A DNA stretch of 64,000 nt from Azospirillum brasilense (GTDB lineage Bacteria > Pseudomonadota > Alphaproteobacteria > Azospirillales > Azospirillaceae): the NCBI RefSeq assembly GCF_005222205.1, contig NZ_CP032348.1:640116-704115 (forward strand), read 5' to 3'. The notes beneath the pieces are model-generated. The model was given only the letters and a program-made list of their open reading frames with translations. It searched no databases and was not told the DNA's origin. Made by a program: the position numbers and the translations under genes. Position 1 is the first letter of the stretch. Each line of letters starts with the position of its first letter. Shown piece by piece: positions 53,759-63,676 of the stretch.

Positions 53759-55297
53759 ATGGATATCCTCGCCAATCTGGCCGGTGGCTTCGCCGGCGCC
53801 CTCGACCCGTACAATTTCGTCCTCCTCGTCTCGGGCCTGATGCTCGGGGTGGTGGCCGGCGCGCTGCCGGGCATCTCCTTCGTCAACGCCATGGCCATCG
53901 CCCTGCCCTTCACCTACCTGCTGCCGCCGGTCACGGCGATGTCCTTCCTCGGCGGCATCTATGTGGGTGGCGTGTTCGGCGGCTCGATCTCCTCGATCCT
54001 CATCAACATCCCCGGCACGCCGGCCTCGCTGCCAAGCTGTTGGGACGGCTACCCGATGACGCGCAAGGGCCTGTCCTCGCGGGCGTTGAGCATCGCCATC
54101 ACCGCGTCCGCCTTCGGCGGGCTGGCCAGCGCGTTGCTGCTGACTTTCGGCGCCCCGCCCTTCGCCAGCTTCGCGTTGAAGTTCGACCAGCCGGAATTCT
54201 TCGCCGCCACCATCCTGGGCCTCGTCAGCGTCATCGCCATCGCCAAGGACGCGCCGCTGATGAGCGCGATCTCGATGTTCCTCGGCCTGCTGATCGGGAC
54301 GGTCGGCGTCGATCCGATGTACGGCATGCCCCGCCTGACGTTGGGCGTCCCCGACCTGGAGAGCGGCATCAACTTCACCGTCGTGATGATCGGCCTGTTC
54401 GCCATCGGCGAGGTCGTGGACCTCATCTGCAAGCGGGCCGGCGGCGGCCGCTCCATCACCACGAAGCCCGGCAAGCAGGTCGGCCTGTCGGACCTGTGGC
54501 GGATCAAGTCCTCGATCCTGCGCGGCACCGGCCTCGGCTGCACCATCGGCGTCATTCCCGGCGCCGGGGCCACGGTGGGGGCGGTCATCGCCTACAGCGT
54601 GGAAAAGCAGGCGTCGGGTAAGGGTGACCGCTTCGGCACCGGCGTCGAGGAGGGGCTGGCGGCCCCGGAGGCGGCCAAGAACGCCACCACCGGCACCGCC
54701 ATGATCCCGCTGCTGACGCTGGGCATCCCCGGCAGCGCCGCCACGGCGATCATGCTGGCCGCCATGTTGATCCACGGGCTGAACCCCGGCCCGCTCCTCT
54801 TCACCTCGAACGCCACGCTGGTCTACACGATCTTCGCCAGCATGCTGATCGCCAACCTGCTGATGATCGTCGCGGCGATGGGCGTGGCACGGGTCTTCTC
54901 GACGCTGATGCGCGTGCCGCCGGCCATTCTCGGCGCCTTCATCATCGTGCTGAGCGTCGTCGGCGCCTACGGCGTGCGCAACAACCTGTTCGACGTCTAT
55001 GTCTGCCTCGCCTTCGGCATCGCCGGCTACGTCATGAAGCGCACCGGCTTCCCGCCGGCCCCGCTGGTGGTCGGCGTGATCCTGGGGCCGCTGTGCGAGC
55101 GCTACTTCCTCACCTCGCTCGCCAACTACGACGGCAACATGACGGTCTTCTTCACCCGTCCGATCAGCGGAACGATCCTGGCTCTGGCCATCGCCTTCCT
55201 CGTCTGGTCGATGTGGCCGTCGGGCAGGCCGCTGCTCCGCCGCCCGCCCAAGGACCAGCCTCACAAGGAGCCGCCGCAACGGGTGCTCAAAGCCTGA
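53759..55297 (+). CDS. tctA: Tripartite tricarboxylate transporter large permease (TctA family)
   Basis: Polytopic permease, 512 aa, with about 12 membrane segments. The duplicated family motifs are MLGVVAGALPGISFVNAMAI and GVIPGAGATVGAVIAYSVEK, followed by PLLTLGIPGSAATAIMLAAM. It uses the proton gradient to import the acid delivered by TctC. Gap to tctB is 24 bp; the gene for the CoA-acylating dehydrogenase follows after 46 bp. Confidence 0.93.
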   Translation: MDILANLAGGFAGALDPYNFVLLVSGLMLGVVAGALPGISFVNAMAIALPFTYLLPPVTAMSFLGGIYVGGVFGGSISSILINIPGTPASLPSCWDGYPMTRKGLSSRALSIAITASAFGGLASALLLTFGAPPFASFALKFDQPEFFAATILGLVSVIAIAKDAPLMSAISMFLGLLIGTVGVDPMYGMPRLTLGVPDLESGINFTVVMIGLFAIGEVVDLICKRAGGGRSITTKPGKQVGLSDLWRIKSSILRGTGLGCTIGVIPGAGATVGAVIAYSVEKQASGKGDRFGTGVEEGLAAPEAAKNATTGTAMIPLLTLGIPGSAATAIMLAAMLIHGLNPGPLLFTSNATLVYTIFASMLIANLLMIVAAMGVARVFSTLMRVPPAILGAFIIVLSVVGAYGVRNNLFDVYVCLAFGIAGYVMKRTGFPPAPLVVGVILGPLCERYFLTSLANYDGNMTVFFTRPISGTILALAIAFLVWSMWPSGRPLLRRPPKDQPHKEPPQRVLKA

Positions 55298-55343
55298 CCG
55301 TCCGAACAAACGAACGAACCTTCAGGGAGAGAGACAAGCAACC

Positions 55344-56771
55344 ATGGACAACATCATGCTCGACCGAACGCCGGCCAGCGCCGACCAGGAGGCCGTCGCC
55401 GCCCTCGTCGCCCACGCCCGCGCCGCCCAGCGCGCCTTCGCCGACGCGACGCAGGAGCGGGTGGACGACGCCGTCGCCGCGCTCGCCTGGGCCATCTACG
55501 AACCGGGCCGCGCCCGCGCCCTGGCGGAGCTGGCGGTGGCCGACACCGGCCTCGGCAACGTCGCGGACAAGGTCATCAAGAACCAGCGCAAGACCTTCGG
55601 GACGCTGCGCGACCTGATGCGGGTGCGCACCGTCGGCGTGATCGAGGAGGACACCGCCAAGGGCATCGTCAAAATCGCCAAGCCGCTGGGCGTCGTCGGC
55701 GCCGTCACCCCCTCCACCAACCCGGCGGCCACGCCGGTCAACAAGGCGATGATGGCCGTTAAGGGCCGCAACGCCATCATCATCGCCCCCTCCCCCATGG
55801 GCTCCGCCGCCACCGGCCGCACGGTCGAGCTGATGCGGGCCGAGCTGGCGCGCATCGGCGCGCCGGAGGATCTCGTGCAGATGATCCCCACCCCGATCAC
55901 CAAGGGCCTGACCCAGGCGCTGATGGAGGCGGTCGACCTTGTCGTCGTCACCGGCTCCCAGGACAACGTACGCCGCGCCTATTCCAGCGGCACCCCGGCC
56001 ATCGGCGTCGGGGCCGGCAACGTTCCGGTCATCGTGGACGAGAGCGCCGATCTGGCCGAGGCGGCGCGCAAGATCGCCGCGTCGAAGACCTTCGACAACG
56101 CCACCTCCTGCTCGTCGGAGAACGCGCTCGTCGTCCTCGATTCCGTCTACGACGCGACCATCGCGGCGCTGGAAGAGGCCGGCGCCTATCTCTGCACGGC
56201 GGAGGAGCGGGAGCGCGTGCAATCCCGCCTGTGGGAGAACGGCAAGCTGAACCGCAAGCTGATCGCCAAGGACGCCGCCGTCCTGGCCGAGGCGTTCGAG
56301 CTGGCGCCCAAGGCGCGCGAGGCCCGCTTCTTCCTGGTGGAGGAATCCGGCGTCGGCAAGGCGCACCCCTTCTCCGGCGAGAAGCTGTCGCTGGTGCTGG
56401 CCGTCTACCGGGTGCCGGACTTCGACGCGGCGGTCGATCAGGTCCGCAAGATCCTCGACCACCAGGGGCGCGGCCATTCCTGCGGCATCCACACCAAGGA
56501 CGAGGCCCACGCCAAACGGCTGGCCGACGAGCTTGACGTGGTGCGCGTGCTGGTCAACTTCGCCCACACCTTCGGCAACGGCGGCGGCTTCGACAGCGGG
56601 CTGAACTTCACCCTCTCCATGGGCTGCGGGAGCTGGCAGAAGAACTCCATCTCCGAGAACCTGAGCTGGAAGCACTTCGTCAACATCACCCATCTCGTCC
56701 GCCCGATCCCGGAGGACAAGCCGAGCGAAGAGGCCCTGTTCGGCCCCTTCTGGTCCCGCCACGGACGCTGA
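55344..56771 (+). CDS. sauS: CoA-acylating aldehyde dehydrogenase, sulfoacetaldehyde dehydrogenase-like (SauS)
   Basis: Aldehyde dehydrogenase superfamily enzyme of the acylating type, 475 aa. Catalytic C256 lies in KTFDNATSCSSENALVV; cofactor segment GVVGAVTPSTNPAATPVNKA; other parts GVGAGNVPVIVDESADLAEA and FAHTFGNGGGFDSGL. It converts an acyl-CoA to its aldehyde with NAD(P)H or the reverse. Next to a CoA ligase and a Pta, and upstream of a sulfite dehydrogenase, it fits SauS, which reduces sulfoacetyl-CoA to sulfoacetaldehyde. Acetaldehyde or succinate semialdehyde variants are possible on sequence alone. Confidence 0.85.
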   Translation: MDNIMLDRTPASADQEAVAALVAHARAAQRAFADATQERVDDAVAALAWAIYEPGRARALAELAVADTGLGNVADKVIKNQRKTFGTLRDLMRVRTVGVIEEDTAKGIVKIAKPLGVVGAVTPSTNPAATPVNKAMMAVKGRNAIIIAPSPMGSAATGRTVELMRAELARIGAPEDLVQMIPTPITKGLTQALMEAVDLVVVTGSQDNVRRAYSSGTPAIGVGAGNVPVIVDESADLAEAARKIAASKTFDNATSCSSENALVVLDSVYDATIAALEEAGAYLCTAEERERVQSRLWENGKLNRKLIAKDAAVLAEAFELAPKAREARFFLVEESGVGKAHPFSGEKLSLVLAVYRVPDFDAAVDQVRKILDHQGRGHSCGIHTKDEAHAKRLADELDVVRVLVNFAHTFGNGGGFDSGLNFTLSMGCGSWQKNSISENLSWKHFVNITHLVRPIPEDKPSEEALFGPFWSRHGR

Positions 56772-56782
56772 CGGAGGCGACG

Positions 56783-57907
56783 ATGAACTTCGAGGAACAG
56801 GCCGGAAAATCCGTGCTCGCCCGCGCCGGGGTGAGCGTCCCGCAGGGGCGCCTCTGCGCCAGCGCGCAGGAGGCCGAAGCCGCCGCCCGCGCCATCGGGC
56901 CGGTGGTGGTCAAGGCGCAGGTGCCGACCGGCAAGCGCGGCAAGTCGGGCGGCGTCAAGCTGGCCGCCACGCCGGAGGAGGCCGCAGCATCCGCGCAGGC
57001 CATCCTGGGCATGGAGATCGGCGGCTTCCCGGTCGCCCGCGTCCTGGTCGAGGAGCAGGCGGCCATCGCCCGCGAATTCTACGCCGCGGTGCTGAACGAC
57101 CCAGCCAGCCGCAGCCCGCTCGTGCTGTTCTCCACCGAGGGCGGCATGGACATCGAGGAGGTCGCGGCGACCCGGCCCGAATCCCTGCGCCGCATGGCGG
57201 TGGACATCCGCAAGGGCTTCGGCCCGGCGGACGCGCGCCGCCTGCTGCTTGGGCTGGATCTCGGCGAGGCCGCGGTGCCGGTGGCGGCGATGCTGGTCGA
57301 TCTCTACCGCGTCTACCGCCAGCACGACGCCGAGCTGCTGGAAATCAACCCGTTGGCCCTGCTCGCCGACGGCCGCGTCGTGCCGCTGGACTGCAAGCTG
57401 ACGGTGGACGATGCCGCCCTCTACCGGCAGGCGGACATCGCCGAACTGGGCGCCAAGGAGCCGCTGTCGGCGCTGGAGGAGCGCGGGCGGGCGCTCGACC
57501 TCAAATTTATCGAGCTGGAGGGCAACGTCGGCGTTCTGGCGAACGGCGCCGGCCTGACCATGACGACCATGGACGTGGTCAGCCACGCCGGCGGGCGCCC
57601 CGCCAACTTCCTGGAGATCGGCGGCGAGGCCTACACCAAGGGGACGGAGGCGCTGGACCTCGTGCTGTCCAACCCCGGCGTCAAAAGCCTCGTCGTCAAT
57701 TTCTGCGGCGCCTTCGCCCGCACCGACGTGATGGCCGGCGGCGTGATCCAGGCCTGGAAGACGCTGAACCCCACCATCCCCGTCTTCTTCTCCATCCACG
57801 GCACCGGCGAGGACGAGGCCGTGCGCATGGTGCGCGAGGAGCTGGGGATCGAACCCTACGACCGGATGGAAGACGCCATTTCGGCAGCCGTGGAGGCCGC
57901 GCGATGA
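56783..57907 (+). CDS. ADP-forming acyl-CoA ligase beta subunit (ATP-grasp; SucC/SauC-like)
   Basis: ATP-grasp subunit, 374 aa, of the succinyl-CoA-synthetase type. Parts: VVKAQVPTGKRGKSGGVKLA (nucleotide loop), MEIGGFPVARVLVEEQAAIA, LLEINPLALLADGRVVPLDC (Mg-binding E-x-N-P-L) and CoA-ligase domain GNVGVLANGAGLTMTTMDVV with GGRPANFLEIGG. It works with the next gene (ATGA overlap). A TCA-cycle SucC is unlikely given the neighbours; it resembles malate-CoA ligase MtkA and the ADP-forming sulfoacetate-CoA ligase SauC of Bilophila. Expected reaction: sulfoacetate plus CoA plus ATP to sulfoacetyl-CoA. Confidence 0.85.
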   Translation: MNFEEQAGKSVLARAGVSVPQGRLCASAQEAEAAARAIGPVVVKAQVPTGKRGKSGGVKLAATPEEAAASAQAILGMEIGGFPVARVLVEEQAAIAREFYAAVLNDPASRSPLVLFSTEGGMDIEEVAATRPESLRRMAVDIRKGFGPADARRLLLGLDLGEAAVPVAAMLVDLYRVYRQHDAELLEINPLALLADGRVVPLDCKLTVDDAALYRQADIAELGAKEPLSALEERGRALDLKFIELEGNVGVLANGAGLTMTTMDVVSHAGGRPANFLEIGGEAYTKGTEALDLVLSNPGVKSLVVNFCGAFARTDVMAGGVIQAWKTLNPTIPVFFSIHGTGEDEAVRMVREELGIEPYDRMEDAISAAVEAAR

Positions 57908-58812
57908 TCGTACGCAAGAGCGACCGGGTCCTGGTGCAGGGCATCACCGGCAAGCAGGGCACCTTCTGGACCGAGCAGATGCAGGCCTACGGCACCACCG
58001 TGGTCGGCGGCGTGAACCCGAAGAAGGCCGGGCAGAACCATTGCGGCGTGCCCATCTTCGCCACCGCGAAGGAGGCCATGGCGAACGGCGGCTTCGACGT
58101 GTCGGTGATGTTCATCCCGCCCGCCGCCGCCAAAGCCGCCGCCATCGACGCCATCGAGGCGGGGGCGAAGACCGTCGTCTGCCTGACCGAGCACATCCCG
58201 TCGCACGACGTGATGGAGATGCACGCCGCAGCGGCGGAGCACGGCACCCGCATCATCGGGCCGAACACCGCCGGCATCGTGACGCCGGGCGAGGGCTTCG
58301 TCGGCATCATGCCCGCCTTCAACCCGCGCGTCTTCCAGCCGGGCCGGGTCGGCGTCATCTCGCGCAGCGGCAGCCTGGGCACGCTGGTCTGCCTGAACCT
58401 CGTGCGCGGCGGCCATGGCCAGTCGGCCTTCCTCGGCATCGGCGGCGACCCGATGATCGGCACAACGACCAAGGACGCGCTGGCCGCCCTGATCGACGAT
58501 CCGGGCACCGACGCCATCGCGCTCGTCGGCGAGATCGGCGGCAGCATGGAGGAGGAGGCGGCGGAGCTGGTGGCGAAGACGGACAAGCCCGTCGTCTCCT
58601 TCATCGCCGGCCGTGCCTCCCCGCCGGGCAAGAAGATGGGCCACGCCGGCGCCATCGTGACCGGCGACCGCGGCAGCTACGCCTCCAAGCGCGGCGCGCT
58701 GGAACGCGCCGGGGCCGTGGTGGTGGACGTGCCCGGCGACCTGCCGGCGGCCCTCGACGCGCTGATGGCTGAGGCCGCGAAACGGTCGGGCGCGCAACGG
58801 CTCGCGGACTGA
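57904..58812 (+). CDS. ADP-forming acyl-CoA ligase alpha subunit (SucD/SauD-like)
   Basis: CoA-binding subunit, 302 aa. N-terminal Rossmann part SDRVLVQGITGKQGTFWTEQ; middle GEGFVGIMPAFNPRVFQPGR with SRSGSLGTLV; phospho-histidine H247 in KKMGHAGAIVTG; and IALVGEIGGSMEEEAAELV. Coupled to the beta subunit by a four-base overlap. Length and motifs match SucD, MtkB and SauD. The classical GRCPVDFN-type segment of SucD is absent, in line with a different acid substrate. Confidence 0.87.
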   Translation: MIVRKSDRVLVQGITGKQGTFWTEQMQAYGTTVVGGVNPKKAGQNHCGVPIFATAKEAMANGGFDVSVMFIPPAAAKAAAIDAIEAGAKTVVCLTEHIPSHDVMEMHAAAAEHGTRIIGPNTAGIVTPGEGFVGIMPAFNPRVFQPGRVGVISRSGSLGTLVCLNLVRGGHGQSAFLGIGGDPMIGTTTKDALAALIDDPGTDAIALVGEIGGSMEEEAAELVAKTDKPVVSFIAGRASPPGKKMGHAGAIVTGDRGSYASKRGALERAGAVVVDVPGDLPAALDALMAEAAKRSGAQRLAD

Positions 58813-58852
58813 CTGCGCGGCAGCACTTTCGAAGAACGGCACGGCAGCACAG

Positions 58853-58902
58853 CCCCCTCTCCTGGCCCCCTCTCCCGGCCCCCGCCGGGAGAGAACGGGG
58901 AG
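58853..58902. repeat. Short GC-rich palindromic repeat before soeA
   Basis: CCCCCTCTCCCGGCCCCCGC followed by CGGGAGAGAACGGGGAGG forms a hairpin related to the other GC-rich repeats but shorter. It separates the CoA ligase genes from the sulfite dehydrogenase genes. Confidence 0.65.
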
Positions 58903-58927
58903 GCATTCCGGAAGGGAACGGAACAGG

Positions 58928-61908
58928 ATGGCGAAGATCGACGACGTCGGCGGCCAGCGCGCGCGCGGGTTCGCCTTTACCCAGGGCTTCCAGCGAAGGA
59001 GCGGGCCGGCGGCGCCCGAGGACGCGCGCGGCTGGCTCGACCGCTACCAGTCGCCGCGCGAGGAACTGAACCCCTCGCCGACCGTCTCCGACACGGTCAA
59101 ATACACCACCTGCTACATGTGCGCCTGCCGCTGCGGCATCAAAGTGCACATCAAGGACGGCCAGCTCCGCTTCATCGAGGGGAACAAGGACCATCCGGTG
59201 AACCACGGCGTGATCTGCGCCAAGGGGTCCGCCGGCATCATGACCCAGAACTCCCCGGCCAAGCTGCGCAAGCCCCTGCTGCGCACCGGGGAGCGGGGCA
59301 CCGGCGAGTTCCGTGAGATCGAGTGGGACGAGGCGCTGACCATCCTGACCGAGCGCCTGTCCAAGATCCGCGACAGCGACCCCTGCAAGCTCGCCTTCTT
59401 CACCGGACGCGACCAGAGCCAGTCGCTGACCGGCTTCTGGGCGGCGCAGTTCGGCACGCCCAACTTCGCGGCGCACGGCGGCTTCTGCTCCGTCAACATG
59501 GCGGCGGCGGGCATGTACACGCTGGGCGGCAGCTTCTGGGAGTTCGGGGAGCCGGACTGGGACCACACTCGCTACCTGCTGCTGTTCGGCGTGGCCGAGG
59601 ACCATGACAGCAACCCGATCAAGATCGGCCTGTCGAAGATGAAGGCGCGCGGCGCCAAGATCGTCTCCGTCAACCCGATCAAGACCGGCTATTCCGCCAT
59701 CGCCGACGAGTGGGTCGGCATCCGTCCGGGCAGCGACGGGCTGTTCGTCTTCGCCCTGATCCACGAGCTTCTGCGCGCCGACCGCATCGACGCCGAGTAT
59801 CTCGTCCGCTACACCAACGCCCCCTGGCTGGTCATCCAGGACCCCGGCGCCCCCGACGACGGCCTGTTCGCCCGCGACGCCGACGGCGCCCCGCTGGCCT
59901 GGGACGCGGTGGAGCAGCGCACCGTTCCCGCCACGCAAGCCGGCATCCGCCCGGCGCTCGTCGGCGCCGTCACCCTGCCGGACGGGCGGCGGGCCGTGCC
60001 CTCCTTCCATCTGCTGGCCGAACGCTACCTCGACCCGCAGCACGCGCCGGAGGCGGTGGCCGAGCGCTGCGGCGTCCCCGCCGACACCATCCGCCGCATC
60101 GCCGCCGAGATGGCGCACCTCGCCTTCCAGGAGACGCTGACCATCGAGCAGCCCTGGACCGACTGGGCCGGGCGGCGCCACGAGCGGATGGTCGGGCGGC
60201 CCATTGCCATGCACGCCATGCGCGGCATCTCCGCCCATTCCAACGGCTTCCACACCTGCCGGGCCATCCACATCCTGCAAATCCTGCTGGGCACCATCGA
60301 CGTGCCGGGCGGCTGGCGCTACAAGTCGCCCTACCCCCGCCCGCCCCGCCGGGTCCCAAACCCGCCGGCAGCGCGGCGAGACCGGCCCGGCAAGGCCATC
60401 CACGGGATGCCGCTCGGCTACCCCATGGGACCGGAGGACCTGCTGGTCGGCGAGGACGGGCAGCCGCTGCGTATCGATAAGGCCTTCAGCTGGGACGCGC
60501 CGCTGTCGGTGCACGGCCTGATGCACATGGTGGTCGCCAACGCCTGGGAGGGCGACCCGTACCGCGTCGACACGCTGTTCATGTACATGGCCAACATGGC
60601 CTGGAACTCGTCGATGAACACGTCCGAGACGATGCGGATGCTGTCCGACAAGGACCCGGACAGCGGCGAGTACCGCATCCCTTCATCGTCTATTGCGACG
60701 CCTACGCCTCGGAGATGGTGGCCTACGCCGACCTCGTGCTGGCCGACACCACCTACCTGGAGCGGTGGGACTGCATCTCGCTGCTCGACCGCCCGATCGG
60801 CAGCGCGCACGGCCCCGGCGATTCCATCCGCCAGCCGGTGCTGACCCCCGACCGTGACGTGCGGCCCTTCCAGGACGTGCTGATCGAGCTGGGCGCGCGG
60901 CTCGGCCTGCCGGCCTTCGTCCGGGAGGACGGCAGCCCGCGCTACCCCGGCGGCTATCCCGACTACATGACCAACCACGAGCGCAAGCCCGGCATCGGCC
61001 CGCTGGCCGGCTGGCGCGGCGCCGACGGGAAGGACGCCGGCAAGGGCGCGCCCAACCCGGACCAGCTCGACCGCTACGTCCGCAACGGCTGCTTCTGGCA
61101 TTTCGAGCTGCCGCCGGAGCAGCACTATTTCAAGCACGCCAACCAAGCCTATCTGGAAACCGCCACCCGCATGGGCTTCCTCGACAAGCCGGAGCCGGTG
61201 ATCCTCCAGCTCTATGTCGAGCCGCTCCAGAAATTCCGCCTTGCCGCGGCGCGGGCACGGCGCGGTGGTGCCGCCCGCCGACAGCGGCCGCGGTGGAGAC
61301 CTACTTCGACCCCTGCCTCTGGTATCCGCCGCTGGAGGAGGAGGGGCTGGACGTGAGCGCTTCCCGCTGCACGCGGTCACCCAGCGCCCGTGCCATGTAC
61401 CATTCCTGGGGCTCGCAGAACGCCTGGCTGCGGCAGATCCTGGCGCGCAACAGCCTCTACATCGCGCGCTCCACCGCGGAGGCGCTCGGCCTCGCCGACG
61501 GCGACTGGGCCTGGGTGACCAGCCCGACCGGGCGCATCCGGGTGCCGGTCCGTCTGATGGATGGGGTGGAGGCCGGGACGGTGTGGACCTGGAACGCCAT
61601 CGGCAAGCGCTCCGGCGCCTGGAACCTGTCCACCGACGCGCCGGAGGGGACCAAGGGCTTCCTGCTCAACCACCTGATCTCGGAACTGCTGCGGAGCGCA
61701 ACGGCTACCGCCACGCCAACGCCGACCCGGTGACCGGGCAGGCCGCCTGGTACGACCTGCGCGTCCGTGTCGAGAAGGCGTCGCCGAAGGAGCGCGCCGA
61801 GACCATGCGCGCTTCCCGCCCAGGCCATGCCGCCGGGCGTCGAGCCGCCGGCCCGCCATCCTGCGCACCGGCGCCGCCTTCCGTCCAATCTCGGGAGTGC
61901 GGTCATGA
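58928..61908 (+). pseudogene. soeA: SoeA-like sulfite dehydrogenase molybdopterin subunit (multiple apparent frameshifts)
   Basis: Molybdopterin oxidoreductase of the DMSO-reductase family, full length about 990 aa if frames are joined. The intact part (58928-60680) has the Fe-S site TTCYMCACRCGIKVHIKDG with a fourth Cys in GVICAKGSAGIM, then FFTGRDQSQSLTGFWAAQFG, GGFCSVNMAAAGMYTLGGSF and KIVSVNPIKTGYSAIADEWV, as in SoeA of sulfite:quinone oxidoreductases. Continuation needs frame changes near 60680, 61250, 61291, 61355, 61390, 61691, 61815 and 61855, ending FRPISGVRS at 61908. Between them the coding is fully conserved (VETYFDP, FPLHAVTQRP, AMYHSWGSQNAWLRQ, VTGQAAWYDLRVRVEK). Sequencing error is more likely than true decay. 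Formate dehydrogenase is the usual mis-annotation. Confidence 0.82.
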
Positions 61909-62655
61909 GAGCCTTCCCAACGCGAGCCCGGCGCCCCGGCTGGGGCTGGTCATCGACCTCGACACCTGCGTCGGCTGCCACGCCTGCGCGGTGGCCTGCA
62001 AGCAGTGGAACGACGGCGGCCACATGGCGCCGCTGACCGATACCGACGCCTACGGCGCCGGCCCGGACGGGGTGTGGTTCAACCGTATCCACAGCTTCGA
62101 GGCCGGAACCGGTGACAGCGGCTGCGGGTCGCGCACCACCAACTTCCCGCGCTCCTGCCTGCATTGCGAACAGCCGGCCTGCGTGACCGTCTGCCCGACC
62201 GGCGCCTCCTACAAGCGGGCCGAGGACGGCATCGTGCTGGTCAACGAGGATTTGTGCATCGGCTGCAAGCTCTGCTCCTGGGCCTGCCCCTACGGCGCGC
62301 GGGAGTTCGACCAGGACGTCGGCGTGATGAAGAAATGCACGCTGTGCATCGACCGCATCCACAACGAGACGCTGGCGGAGACGGAGCGGGTGCCGGCCTG
62401 CGTCATGGTCTGCCCGACCTCCGCCCGGCATTTCGGCGACCTCGCCGACCCGTCCTCCGCCGTCTCGAAGCTGGTGGCGGAGCGCGGCGGCTACGACCTG
62501 ATGCCGGAGCTGGGCTACGAGCCGACCAACAAGTACCTGCCGCCCCGCCCCCGCCCCCCCTGGCGCTCGACGAGCGCGTCACCAAGGACAGCGCCAACGA
62601 CGATTTGCCGCTCCACGGCCTGCTGAAATGGGCCGACCGCATCCTGGCGCGCTGA
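61905..62655 (+). pseudogene. soeB: SoeB-like iron-sulfur subunit of sulfite dehydrogenase (apparent frameshifts at both ends)
   Basis: Electron-transfer subunit with four cysteine clusters: CVGCHACAVACKQWNDGG, CLHCEQPACVTVCPTGASY, CIGCKLCSWACPYGAREF and MKKCTLCIDRIHNET with ACVMVCPTSARHF, as in DmsB/PsrB/SoeB proteins. About 250 aa. The ATG overlaps the soeA stop, but the frame must change within the first few codons (near 61909) to reach SLPNASPAPRLGLVIDLDTC. A second change is in a C-rich run near 62550-62560, after which the ending LDERVTKDSANDDLPLHGLL to DRILAR follows. It passes electrons from SoeA to the membrane subunit. Confidence 0.82.
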
Positions 62656-62668
62656 GGGAGGGAATCCG

Positions 62669-63625
62669 ATGCATCCGGCCTTCTCCATCATCTTCTTCAC
62701 CAGCGCGGCGGGCGCCGGCTACGGCCTGCTCGCCCTGCTCGGCCTGCTGGCGCCCTTCGGCCTGCTGCCGGCGAGTCCGCTGTTCGGCCTCGCCGCCCTC
62801 GCCCTCGCCTTGGGGCTGGTGGTGGCCGGGCTGCTGTCCTCGCTGGCCCATCTCGGCCGGCCGGAGCGGGCATGGCGGGCGCTGTCGCAGTGGCGCAGCT
62901 CCTGGCTGTCGCGCGAAGGCGTCGCGGCGGTCGCCACCTTCCTGCCGGCGGGCGTCTTCGCCATCGCTTGGCTCTTCTTGGGGAGCGGTGTGGCGGGGGT
63001 CGCCGGCTGGATCACCGCGGCGATGGCGGCGGTCACCGTCTATTGCACGGCGATGATCTACGCTTCGCTGAAGCCCATCCGCCAGTGGGCCAACCCGTGG
63101 GTGCCGCGCACCTATCTGGCGCTGTCGCTGATGACGGGGCGCTGCTGCTGAACGCGCTGCTGGGCGTGGCGGGGCAGGCGGCGGGCTGGTCCTCCCTGCT
63201 GGCCTTGGCGTCGGTGGGGCTGGCCTGGGCGGCCAAGGAGGGGCACTGGCGGCACTGCGCCACCGCCCACCCCGTCAGCACGGCGGAGACGGCGACCGGC
63301 CTCGGTCACAATGGATTGGGTCACATCGGGCGGGTCCGCCTGCTCGACGCCCCGCACAGCGAGGACAATTACCTGCTCAAGGAAATGGGCTTCCGCGTCG
63401 GGCGCCGCCACGCCGTCCGCCTGCGCCTCATCACCCGCGTCGCCGCCTTCCCCTGCCGGCGGCGCTGAGCTCAGCGCGCTGGTCGCCGGTCCCGGCGCCC
63501 TGTCCGGCACCCTGGCGCTGCTGGCCGTTGCCGCCGCCGCGCTGGGGGTGATCGCCGAGCGCTGGCTCTTCTTCGCCGAGGCGAAGCACACCGTGACCCT
63601 CTTCTACGGCGCCGGGGAAGCCTGA
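62669..63625 (+). pseudogene. soeC: SoeC-like membrane anchor (DmsC/YnfH family; two apparent frameshifts)
   Basis: Quinone-reducing membrane subunit of the DmsC/SoeC type with about eight hydrophobic segments, about 318 aa when joined. It starts MHPAFSIIFFTSAAGAGYGL, the usual opening of SoeC. The loops SLAHLGRPERAWRALSQWRS and SSWLSREGVAAV are typical. Frame changes are needed near 63136 (one base missing in a G run, giving LMTGALLLNALLG) and near 63440 (C run), reaching the end ERWLFFAEAKHTVTLFYGAG. The gap to soeB is 13 bp. It completes a three-gene sulfite dehydrogenase. Confidence 0.8.
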
Positions 63626-63676
63626 GCCCGCCACTCTGGCCCCGCCTCTTCACCCTCAATCGGGAAAGGAGCAGAC

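Noticed and set aside
56783..58812. TCA-cycle succinyl-CoA synthetase sucCD
   Set aside because: The genes are not near other TCA-cycle genes, follow a CoA-acylating dehydrogenase, and the alpha subunit lacks typical SucD segments; a specialised acid-CoA ligase fits better.
58928..62655. Formate dehydrogenase alpha and beta subunits
   Set aside because: The family is right but the catalytic subunit lacks the selenocysteine/cysteine context I would expect for formate dehydrogenase, while sequence segments such as GRDQSQSLTGFWAAQFG and the DmsC-type third subunit fit SoeABC; the neighbouring sulfonate-type genes agree.
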